Source: Clostridiales bacterium (GTDB taxonomy: Bacteria > Bacillota > Clostridia > Christensenellales > CAG-138). Taken from it: a stretch of DNA of 27,459 nt. Under the pieces are notes generated by a model. The model had not been told where the DNA came from, did no database searches, and saw nothing but the letters and a program-made list of their open reading frames with translations. The stretch's first letter is position 1; every line of letters starts with the position of its first letter. This document shows, one piece after another, positions 21,474 through 27,459 of this stretch. Both the position numbers and the translations under genes were made by a program. The DNA lies in the NCBI GenBank assembly GCA_009783775.1, contig WRCT01000005.1, positions 1-27,459 on the forward strand. Reading direction: 5' to 3'.

Positions 21474-22445
21474 CTACAACCGAAATTCCTTCGGGATATA
21501 AACGGGCTCTTCGTCAATGGTGAAATCGGCGAGCGCAAAGAGCATGGGGCGTGAGATTTGACCCGTATACCAAGCGTAGGAGGGCGGCCATTGATTCGCC
21601 GACACGTCGTTCCACAGCTCGCCCCAGCGGCGCAGGACAATGCGGTACTCCATATAGTCGCCGGAGTGCGGGATCGTAACCCTGTGCTCGATCACAAGCC
21701 TTTGCTTTGCGGCGTCGTTGGCGTCGGGGTTAAGCGTCCAGTCGCCGGCCTTGATGGCCTGATAAAATATGCTGCCGCTTTTGGAGGCCGCCTTGCCTTT
21801 GCCGCCGGTCCGGTCGATGGAAAGCTCCACAACGCCCAGCGGCGCGCCCGTATCCCACAGGGTCACGGTGGCCTCGTCGCCCTTGCGCACGCCCGTCCAG
21901 GCGGGCGTGTCGTCCACCCGCAAGTCGATCACGGCAAAGCAATCCCAGGTCTTGTCCGCGAACTGCGCGAACTCGCCGGACGCGCCCACCACCGACCAAT
22001 AGCCGTACCAGTGGCCGTCCCACCAGAGGACATCGGTCTCCGGCGGTTCGGTGGGGTCGGGCTCGTTGGGCGCGAAATAGCCGCCCACTTTTTCAAAGAG
22101 GATCTGCGTGCCGGAGTCCAACAGCTGCAGGCGCAGAACGCCCTTGCGGATCGTGCCCACGGCGACGTCGTGAACGCGCAGAGTATAGTCCCCATAACTC
22201 CACGATATGTTTTCGCTGCCGCCGTCAAGGCCCAGTATACCCCTGCCGCTCTTATACAGCTCCAGGGTGGCGCCCCTTGGGAAGACCTCGCGCACATCCC
22301 GCTCCCCGCTGCGGTCGATCACGGCAATGGCCTTCCAGGTCCCGATCCGCGGATCGTCGGCGGGGATATCACTGCCGCAGGCCAACAAGCCCGCCAGCAA
22401 AGCGAAGACAAGCAAAAACAGACTTCCTTTTTTCACACCGTTCAT
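21474..22445 (-). CDS. Predicted lipoprotein with two beta-rich domains
   Basis: A 323-residue lipoprotein: signal peptide and lipobox LLAC with Cys23. Residues 30 to about 125 look like a lipocalin-like or DUF-type beta domain (IGTWKAIAV, ATLELYKSGRGIL, YTLRV, GVLRLQL). Residues about 140 to the end form a second domain beginning WWDGHWYGYWSV, a motif I associate with Clostridia surface lipoproteins of unknown role. The frame is open far upstream, but the extra part is antisense to nothing and overlaps the SPFH gene out of frame, so the ATG at 22445, which gives a clean signal peptide, is chosen. It lies between the SPFH gene and glf. Confidence 0.8.
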   Translation of the reverse strand: MNGVKKGSLFLLVFALLAGLLACGSDIPADDPRIGTWKAIAVIDRSGERDVREVFPRGATLELYKSGRGILGLDGGSENISWSYGDYTLRVHDVAVGTIRKGVLRLQLLDSGTQILFEKVGGYFAPNEPDPTEPPETDVLWWDGHWYGYWSVVGASGEFAQFADKTWDCFAVIDLRVDDTPAWTGVRKGDEATVTLWDTGAPLGVVELSIDRTGGKGKAASKSGSIFYQAIKAGDWTLNPDANDAAKQRLVIEHRVTIPHSGDYMEYRIVLRRWGELWNDVSANQWPPSYAWYTGQISRPMLFALADFTIDEEPVYIPKEFRL

Positions 22446-22474
22446 TTTCTTTCTCAATATTCTCCGCGTCGCCC

Positions 22475-22690
22475 CTACGGCCTGACGTTGCCGCACTCGG
22501 CGCAGAACTTGCCTTTGTTCACCGCGCCGCAAGCGCAGGTCCAGTCCTCCGAGGGCTGGGGCTTGCCGCATTCCGCGCAGAACTTGCCCTTGTTTACCGC
22601 GCCGCAAGCGCAGGTCCAGCCTTCCTGGGGCTGGGGCTTGCCGCACTCCATACAGAACTTGCCGCTGTTGCCCGCGTGCCCGCAGGCGCA
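22475..22690 (-). repeat. Tandem zinc-ribbon repeats, about 75 bp
   Basis: Three tandem coding units at the 3' end of the SPFH gene. The last two share a 75-base period with nearly identical DNA (for example TGGACCTGCGCTTGCGGC on the coding strand); the first differs by three extra bases and a HAGNS loop. This suggests recent unit duplication. Confidence 0.75.
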
Positions 22691-23746
22691 GGTCCAGCCG
22701 GAGGGCGGGGGAGCCGCCTGCTGCTGTTGCTGTTGCTGCTGTCCCATCGAAAAGAGGTTTTGCGCGTTCATGCCGCCCGCGTTGCCTGCCATGTTCATGC
22801 CCATAAAGGCCATGGCCGGACCCGCGCCCTCGTTGGCCGCCGCGCTCTGCATGGCCGCCGCCTGCGCGCCGACCAGGTGCGCCGCCGCCATGGTGGGGTT
22901 GCGGAAGGTGGCGTTGCGCTGCAACTCTTTGATCATCGCCTCGTCTTCTTCGCTGGCTTTCACGCTGGAAACGCCAAAGGACACGACCTCGATGCCGCGC
23001 AGCTCGCCCCATTTTTTGCTCAGCACTTCGTTGAGCGCGTCGGCCATTTCGACGGTATGGCCGGGCAGGGCGGAGTAGCGAATGCCCATGCCGGAGATCT
23101 TGGCAAAGGCGGGCTGCAAGGCGGTCATCAGCTCGGACTTCAACTGCCCGTCGATCTGATCGCGCACATAGTTTGCCTGCACATTGCCGCAAACGTTCGT
23201 ATAAAACAGGATCGGGTTCGTCACGCGGTAGCTGTACTCGCCGTGGCAGCGGATCGCGATGTCCAGGTCCAGGCCGATGTTGTTATCCACGACCCGAAAC
23301 GGCACCGGATTGGGCGTGCCGTACTTATTGCCGACCAGCTCCTTCGTATTAAAATAATAGACGCGCTGGTCCTTGGGCGGCTCGCCGCCGAAGGTGAAAC
23401 GCTTGCCGATGTTCTTCAAGACCGCCGGAATGCTCTGGCTCAGTTTGCCGGAAAAGATGGAGGGCTCGGTGGACGTGTCATAGGTATACTCGCCCGGCTC
23501 GGCGCAGATATCCACGACCTTACCCTGCTCCACAATGATCATGCACTGGCCGTCGGCCACGGCGATCAGTGAACCGTTGGAGATGATGTTGTCCGCGCCC
23601 TTGGTGTTCGAGCTGCGGCCGCCCACGCGCTTTTGTCCTTTCGTAACCAGTACGTCAACAGGAAGGGCTTCACAGTAGAAATACTCTTTCCATTGGTCGG
23701 CCATCACGCCGCCTACCGCGCCCCCGAATGCTTTAATCAGTCCCAT
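22475..23746 (-). CDS. SPFH-domain protein (YdjI-like) with polyQ and three zinc ribbons
   Basis: A 423-residue protein. Residues 1-290 form an SPFH (stomatin/flotillin-like) domain, starting MGLIKAFGGAVGG and ending in an alanine-rich helix. It resembles B. subtilis YdjI, which takes part in the membrane-stress response with PspA. Residues 300-335 are Ala/Gly/Met-rich, followed by eight glutamines (336-343) and three zinc ribbons at about 351-370, 377-394 and 402-419, each CxC-x(9-11)-CxxC. The second and third are almost identical and repeat with a 25-residue period. A near-perfect SD (AAGGAGGT) precedes the ATG. The ribbons may bind nucleic acid or protein. Cytoplasmic, probably membrane-associated. 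Confidence 0.88.
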   Translation of the reverse strand: MGLIKAFGGAVGGVMADQWKEYFYCEALPVDVLVTKGQKRVGGRSSNTKGADNIISNGSLIAVADGQCMIIVEQGKVVDICAEPGEYTYDTSTEPSIFSGKLSQSIPAVLKNIGKRFTFGGEPPKDQRVYYFNTKELVGNKYGTPNPVPFRVVDNNIGLDLDIAIRCHGEYSYRVTNPILFYTNVCGNVQANYVRDQIDGQLKSELMTALQPAFAKISGMGIRYSALPGHTVEMADALNEVLSKKWGELRGIEVVSFGVSSVKASEEDEAMIKELQRNATFRNPTMAAAHLVGAQAAAMQSAAANEGAGPAMAFMGMNMAGNAGGMNAQNLFSMGQQQQQQQQAAPPPSGWTCACGHAGNSGKFCMECGKPQPQEGWTCACGAVNKGKFCAECGKPQPSEDWTCACGAVNKGKFCAECGNVRP

Positions 23747-23821
23747 GTTCTAACCTCCTTTTTAACTTCTATAATAGTATAGCAAGAGTTGCGAAAAAAG
23801 TCTATAGAAAGTGAACACGTT
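23747..23821. promoter_or_regulatory. Divergent intergenic region, candidate promoters
   Basis: TATAAT stands at 23770-23775 on the plus strand without a clear -35. On the minus strand TAGACT (23804-23799) and TATACT (23782-23777) are 16 bases apart and would serve the SPFH gene. The plus-strand M14 gene has only a weak RBS. The calls are tentative. Confidence 0.35.
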
Positions 23822-25102
23822 ATGCAAGTATTGAGATATGGCGACAGCGGGCTTGCGGTGAGTTATCTGCAGCTGGCCCTGGCCCGCGCGGGCCCCGCGC
23901 CGATCGAGCCGGACGGCATTTTCGGGCGGCGCACCCTGACGGTCGTGGAAACCTTCCAAAGCCGGAACGGTCTGACGCCGGACGGGGTTGTGGGCAAGCT
24001 GACCTGGACCGCGCTCTACCCCTATCTGACCGGCTACACCGTGCACGTTTTGCGCGCCGGCGACACCTACTTTGCCTTGGCGCGCCGATTCAATACCACC
24101 GTGCAGGCGATCACCACCGCCAATCCGACCCTCGTGCCGACGAATCTGCCGGTGGGTGCGAATCTCATCGTGCCGCTGGGTTTTGATGTGGTCACGGACC
24201 GCGTGCCCTACAGCTACGCGCTCACGCAGCTGATCGCGGAGGGCCTGCAAAAACGCTATCCCTTCATCGGCAAACGGCCCATCGGGGCCAGCGTCATGGG
24301 CAAAGAACTCTTTTGCCTGATCCTGGGGGCGGGGGAGAGCCAGGTCAGTTTCAACGCCTCGCACCACGCGAACGAGTGGATCACCACGCCGCTCACCCTG
24401 CGGTTTCTCGAGGAGTACGCCAAGGCCTTTGCCCAAGGCGGGCGGATCTTCGACATCGACGCCCGCACGCTCTTTGCCCGCACAATCCTCTTTCTGATCC
24501 CGCTGGTGAACCCCGACGGCGTGGACCTTGTGACGGGCGCCTTGCCCCAAGAGGACAGCTACTACAAGCAGGCCGAGGCGCTGGCGGGTTTCTATCCGGC
24601 CATTCCCTTCCCGAACGGCTGGAAGGCGAATATGCGGGGCGTGGACCTCAACTTGCAGTATCCGGCCGGCTGGGACGAGGCGCGGGATTTCAAGTTCGCG
24701 CAGGGTTTTGTCCGCCCCGGTCCGCGCGACTTTGTGGGACTGGGCCCGCTCACCGAGCCGGAGAGCCAGGCGCTCTACCGTTTCACGCTGTCGCGGCGGT
24801 TTCGGCTGATTCTGGCCTATCACACGCAGGGTGAAGTGATCTTCTGGAAGTACCGCGACTACGAGCCGCCCCGCTCCTATGAGATCGCGCTGGCCTTTGC
24901 AGACGCCAGCGGCTACGCGGTCGAGGAAACGCCCTTCGGCAGCGGCAACGCGGGTTACAAGGACTGGTTCATTCAAACGTACAACCTGCCCGGCTACACG
25001 ATCGAGGCCGGCCTGGGCGAAAGCCCGCTTCCCCTCAGCGACCTGCCCAAGATGTACGAGGACAATATCGGGATCATGGCGCTGGCGCTCAGAATGGCGT
25101 AA
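23822..25102 (+). CDS. Peptidoglycan gamma-D-glutamyl endopeptidase (M14) with PG-binding and LysM domains
   Basis: A 426-residue zinc peptidase, probably cutting gamma-D-Glu-diaminopimelate bonds in cell wall or spore cortex peptides. Residues 1-55 are a peptidoglycan-binding-1 domain (LRYGDSGLAVSYLQLAL, PDGIFGRRT), 60-110 a LysM domain (YTVHVLRAGDTYFALARRF), and about 125-426 the M14 domain. Zinc ligands are His182 and Glu185 (HHANE) and His334 (AYHTQGE); the catalytic acid is Glu395 (IEAGLGE). The DLNLQYPAGW motif is typical of this subgroup. No signal peptide is present, as in Bacillus sporulation-specific endopeptidase I. Start ATG 23822 is chosen because it opens the first domain; a TTG at 23789 is an alternative. 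Confidence 0.93.
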   Translation: MQVLRYGDSGLAVSYLQLALARAGPAPIEPDGIFGRRTLTVVETFQSRNGLTPDGVVGKLTWTALYPYLTGYTVHVLRAGDTYFALARRFNTTVQAITTANPTLVPTNLPVGANLIVPLGFDVVTDRVPYSYALTQLIAEGLQKRYPFIGKRPIGASVMGKELFCLILGAGESQVSFNASHHANEWITTPLTLRFLEEYAKAFAQGGRIFDIDARTLFARTILFLIPLVNPDGVDLVTGALPQEDSYYKQAEALAGFYPAIPFPNGWKANMRGVDLNLQYPAGWDEARDFKFAQGFVRPGPRDFVGLGPLTEPESQALYRFTLSRRFRLILAYHTQGEVIFWKYRDYEPPRSYEIALAFADASGYAVEETPFGSGNAGYKDWFIQTYNLPGYTIEAGLGESPLPLSDLPKMYEDNIGIMALALRMA

Positions 25103-25366
25103 GAGTTTTCAACCAAACAGCGCTTGTCAAGAAAATGTGTCCAATTTTGAAAGATTTTTTTCAAACTTGCGGCGGGAAGGAAAGAAAACAGGCGGCGCTG
25201 CCGCTCTTTTGCGCGTCATTAGTGGATTTTTACGCCGGATATGTCCGCGCAAAGACAAATGCGCAGAGAGAGCTGTTTTCACGTACCTACCCAAAAAGGT
25301 AGCTTCCTTTTTGGGCGGGAATAGTATATTTTAAGAAATGTTTGCAGATGTAAGAGGGTTGGTGAA
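25103..25366. other. Non-coding leader of the SipW-like operon
   Basis: A 264-base stretch with no credible gene. It holds a weak AT-rich inverted repeat (TTTGAAA 25146-25152 with TTTCAAA 25159-25165) and the strong hairpin at 25290-25315. No convincing sigma-A promoter was found, although the following operon must start here; another sigma factor is possible. Confidence 0.5.
25290..25315 (+). promoter_or_regulatory. Strong hairpin upstream of the SipW-like operon
   Basis: CCCAAAAAGG (25290-25299) and CCTTTTTGGG (25306-25315) form a perfect 10-bp stem with loop TAGCTT. The T run inside the right arm is not followed by further T residues, so it is not a classical terminator. It could be an operator, an RNA switch element or the end of the M14 transcript. 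Confidence 0.55.
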
Positions 25367-25546
25367 ATGACATTGTTGTTTCGAACAGGAAAAAACAGCG
25401 GTCCGGCGGTGCGCCGGAACGGCGTTGATGAGACAGAACCGCCCGGCGCGTGCAGCGCAAACAATGAAGAAATTTTCATGATGGAAGAAGAAGAAGAAAT
25501 GGTCGATCTCGCACGGCTGGAGGCCGTAAAAGAATGGAAGATGTGA
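25367..25546 (+). CDS. Small acidic protein, 59 residues, unknown
   Basis: The ATG at 25367 is preceded by GAGGG. The product begins MTLLFRTGKNSGPAVRRNG and ends with a strongly acidic run (MMEEEEEMVDLARLEAVKEW), probably a helix. The stop overlaps the DivIVA-like gene by 13 bases, so it is likely translated and coupled to it. There is no signal peptide and I do not know of a family. It may only be a leader ORF for the next gene. Confidence 0.5.
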   Translation: MTLLFRTGKNSGPAVRRNGVDETEPPGACSANNEEIFMMEEEEEMVDLARLEAVKEWKM

Positions 25547-25851
25547 AGCGCAGCGAGCCGCGCGTCGGCGTGGCGCCCGCGCAGCTGCGGTCCGGCACGG
25601 AGGAAAGCGTTTCCTCCGAGGAGAGCGCCTTTGCCAACGACATTGAGTTTGACGTCGCCTTTCGCGGGTACAATCGGAAGCAGGTTGATAATTACATTGA
25701 GCAGCTTACTGCGGAATACAATGACATATGCGTTAAGTGTGCGGCCCTGGAGGACGAAAACAGCGGGTTGCGCCTTGCGTTGTCCGAGCTGATGAGAACC
25801 GAGCTGACGAGAAGGGAAAGATGGAACCATGAGCAGCGCCAAAACCGTTAA
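25534..25851 (+). CDS. DivIVA-domain protein
   Basis: A 105-residue protein whose middle, EFDVAFRGYNRKQVDNYIEQ (about residues 38-57), matches the DivIVA N-terminal domain that senses negatively curved membrane. A coiled coil follows (LTAEYNDICVKCAALEDENSGLRLALSELMRTEL). DivIVA proteins mark division sites and poles; full-length ones are longer, so this is a short form. The end overlaps the signal-peptidase gene by 23 bases. Its presence in this cluster suggests that secretion or assembly of the downstream product is placed at a specific site. Confidence 0.8.
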   Translation: MEDVKRSEPRVGVAPAQLRSGTEESVSSEESAFANDIEFDVAFRGYNRKQVDNYIEQLTAEYNDICVKCAALEDENSGLRLALSELMRTELTRRERWNHEQRQNR

Positions 25852-26461
25852 CGACTTCAACAGGGAGTATTTATATCGGTGCTGGCTGGAGGAAGTCGAG
25901 TCTGTCGGCCAGCCCGGCAAAGGCCAAACGGTAAAAACGGCGGCGTTCTATCTTGTCCTGGTGGGCATGGTGTTTATGGCATTCCTCTATTCGGGCAACA
26001 AGACGCCGGGCAGGTCCTTCGGCCCTTTTGCGTATAATTCCGTACTCACGACGTCCATGCAGAGCGTTTATCCGCAGGGCAGCATAATATTCTCTTGGGC
26101 GGTAAAACCGGAAGAACCGTTAAAAGCAGGTCTCGTGGACGGCGACGACATCGTGCTCATCAAGGAAGACGGCACCGTGATCGTGCACCGCATTATAGAG
26201 ATCATGTACGATTACGAAGACCTCGGCGTACGCGCGTTCAGAACGCAGGGCGTCGATAACCGCAGCCCCGACTCGTGGATCACCCTCGAAGTCAACGTGA
26301 TCGGCAGGGTAAGAGGACACGTACCGATTCTCGGAAACGTCTTGCTTATCATCGCGGACAATACGCTCTGGGTCGCGGGCGGCGTAGTGGTGCTTTTCGG
26401 GATTATCACCCTTCTGAAGGTTGCGCTGAAGAAGGAACCGCATACGGAGCAGGCGGAGTAA
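25829..26461 (+). CDS. sipW: SipW-like (Sec11-type) signal peptidase I
   Basis: A 210-residue membrane peptidase that should remove signal peptides of TasA-like matrix proteins outside the cell. One N-terminal helix (37-53) precedes the catalytic Ser76 in TTSMQSVYPQGS; the base is His120 in TVIVHRI, followed by the QGVDNRSPDSW block. Ser-His instead of Ser-Lys is the hallmark of SipW/Sec11 enzymes. A C-terminal helix (about 171-199) gives the two-helix anchor seen in SipW. It overlaps the DivIVA-domain gene, and its likely substrate follows 68 bases downstream. The gene symbol is by analogy. Confidence 0.88.
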   Translation: MSSAKTVNDFNREYLYRCWLEEVESVGQPGKGQTVKTAAFYLVLVGMVFMAFLYSGNKTPGRSFGPFAYNSVLTTSMQSVYPQGSIIFSWAVKPEEPLKAGLVDGDDIVLIKEDGTVIVHRIIEIMYDYEDLGVRAFRTQGVDNRSPDSWITLEVNVIGRVRGHVPILGNVLLIIADNTLWVAGGVVVLFGIITLLKVALKKEPHTEQAE

Positions 26462-26474
26462 AACGGCGGTTATT

Positions 26475-26490
26475 GCGCGGCGAACCGCGC
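26475..26490 (+). promoter_or_regulatory. GC-rich hairpin between peptidase and substrate genes
   Basis: GCGCGG (26475-26480), tetraloop CGAA and CCGCGC (26485-26490) form a stable six-pair hairpin without a T tract. It may protect or divide the message so that the secreted protein is made in larger amounts than the peptidase. Confidence 0.45.
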
Positions 26491-26529
26491 TAAAAGATTT
26501 TAGAAACAGGTAAGAAAGAGAGGAAAGGA

Positions 26530-27459
26530 ATGCGAAAAAAATACTATTCTCGTGTCCGTCGGCTCGGGAACAGGAAAATCATCGCGCTGGCCGCAGCCAT
26601 TGTTTTGTGCGTTGTGGCGCTGCTTGGCGGTATGTACGCGTGGACGGATTTCACACAGTCCTTTACCAATAGATTTCGCGGGAATTTTGACGCGGATGTG
26701 ACGCTGCACGATGAATTCGACGGTTTGCGCAAGGACGTATTCGTTGAAAACAGCGGTGTGAACACCATCTATGTGCGGGTGCGGCTGGATGAATATATGC
26801 AGGTGGGCGACAAAATCTTCGCCACCGGCGCGGACGCGAAGAACAAATACACCTGGTCCCCCCATACCTATAACTACGACGGCCCGAGCGTCACGGACTG
26901 CGGCCGCGCGGACATCGGAAAGTTCCACGAGTATTATGAGTGGAACATGGTCGGTTCCGCGCGCCGGTACAACCCGGGCACGCCCGGCATGGTCTATACG
27001 AAGCTGACGGGCGTAGACCCCATTACGGGCGAGCCCATGGTGGACCGCTCGGACGGAACGCATACCACCGCCGATGCCGTAAAGCCGATCCTGATGTCCG
27101 ATTTCGTGCTGGTGCAGGGAAAGATCAACGTGGCGGGCGTGACGGAGTACACGGATATCCAGGCGCTTCTGAGCTCGTCTGAGCTGGCCATATACGACGC
27201 GTACGCAAAAGGATGCTGGGTTCTGGACAACACCGACACGGCGGCCAACGGCGGCGGCTGGGCGTACTGGTCCCTCCCCCTTGCTTCGGGCAAGGCGACG
27301 AACTGCCTGCTGGACACGGTGACGCTGATCAAGGACGCCGACGACAGCTGGATCTACAGGATCGACGTCAAGCTGCAGGCTGTTTCCCTGGGCGATGTGG
27401 GCAAGTGGAATTTCGGAGACTGGAAGACCACGTCGGCGGCGGAGGTTCTGATCGGAACC
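26530..27459 (+). CDS. SipW-dependent secreted matrix-like protein, partial
   Basis: The first 310 residues are present and the frame is still open at the window end. The N-terminus (MRKKYYSRVRRLGNRK) is basic, then a hydrophobic stretch IIALAAAIVLCVVALLGGMYAW and TDFTQSFTNRF, which is the pattern of signal peptides cut by SipW-type peptidases in TasA/CalY/BsaA-like proteins. The mature part begins with a beta-rich segment (ADVTLHDEFDGLRKDVFVEN, then NTIYVRVRLDEYM). The RBS AGGAAAGG precedes ATG 26530. The position just after a SipW-like gene supports the call. Whether it forms fibres is unknown. Confidence 0.8.
   Translation, partial: MRKKYYSRVRRLGNRKIIALAAAIVLCVVALLGGMYAWTDFTQSFTNRFRGNFDADVTLHDEFDGLRKDVFVENSGVNTIYVRVRLDEYMQVGDKIFATGADAKNKYTWSPHTYNYDGPSVTDCGRADIGKFHEYYEWNMVGSARRYNPGTPGMVYTKLTGVDPITGEPMVDRSDGTHTTADAVKPILMSDFVLVQGKINVAGVTEYTDIQALLSSSELAIYDAYAKGCWVLDNTDTAANGGGWAYWSLPLASGKATNCLLDTVTLIKDADDSWIYRIDVKLQAVSLGDVGKWNFGDWKTTSAAEVLIGT

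Noticed and set aside
21558..23078. Long open plus-strand frame opposite the lipoprotein and SPFH genes
   Set aside because: Low-complexity, without RBS or domain, and antisense to two genes with strong signals.
22446..23192. N-terminal extension of the lipoprotein gene into the SPFH region
   Set aside because: The frame is open but overlaps the SPFH gene out of frame and would bury the signal peptide at 22445.
23762..24976. Long minus-strand frame opposite the M14 peptidase gene
   Set aside because: Shadow of a conserved coding sequence; no recognisable domain and no start signal.
25112..25166. TTGTCAAGAAAATGTGTCC-like stretch as an insertion sequence end
   Set aside because: No matching second end, target duplication or transposase is present in the window.
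25320..25331. TATATT as a -10 box for the SipW-like operon
   Set aside because: No acceptable -35 at 16-18 bases upstream; that position falls in the loop of the hairpin.

Overview
The window looks like a high-GC, endospore-forming member of the Firmicutes (class Clostridia). The evidence is spoVAD/spoVAE, a CotH-type spore-coat kinase, the yajC neighbourhood, a DivIVA/SipW-type cluster and strong Shine-Dalgarno sites. No rRNA, tRNA, CRISPR array, transposase or phage structural gene was found. Short, hairpin-forming interspersed repeats lie between the genes and often overlap their stop codons.

Layout. (1) 1-4644, plus strand: pncB (NAD salvage), a small lipoprotein, a DUF2148/DUF362 iron-sulfur protein pair with overlapping start and stop, and mscL with a zinc-ribbon tail. 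(2) 4641-4905: a dense repeat nest. (3) 4925-6161: a visibly AT-richer two-gene cassette, made of a PD-(D/E)XK-like nuclease and an overlapping unknown gene, coupled by ATGA to a lipoprotein form of aminoacyl-histidine dipeptidase. (4) 7729-11589: yajC, a TIGR04086-like membrane protein, then from a strong promoter a lipoprotein-like acidic protein, a PqqD-like protein, an S24/S26-type Ser-His peptidase and an ABC exporter. This resembles a peptide maturation and export module without its modifying enzyme. (5) 11617-13853, minus strand: a polytopic membrane protein coupled to thymidine kinase, divergent from rpsU; both sides have near-perfect sigma-A promoters. (6) 14336-15748, minus strand: spoVAE and spoVAD, for spore dipicolinate uptake and release. 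(7) 15859-23746, minus strand: a YdjI-like SPFH protein with triple zinc ribbon, a lipoprotein, UDP-galactopyranose mutase, GtrA-like protein, GT2 glycosyltransferase and a giant four-lamin-tail/CotH lipoprotein, which reads as a surface or spore-surface glycan and coat module. (8) 23822-25102, plus strand: a peptidoglycan-binding/LysM/M14 endopeptidase. (9) 25367-27459, plus strand: a 59-residue acidic peptide, a DivIVA-domain protein, a SipW-like signal peptidase and a truncated SipW-dependent matrix-like protein that runs off the window.

The best candidates for something undescribed are the nuclease cassette (4925-6161), the orphan PqqD/peptidase/exporter operon (8838-11589), the DivIVA-SipW-secreted-protein operon (25367 onward), and the repeat families. 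The repeats show compensatory stem changes, supply stop codons to several genes, provide a promoter -35 box, and in one case sit in frame inside the CotH gene.
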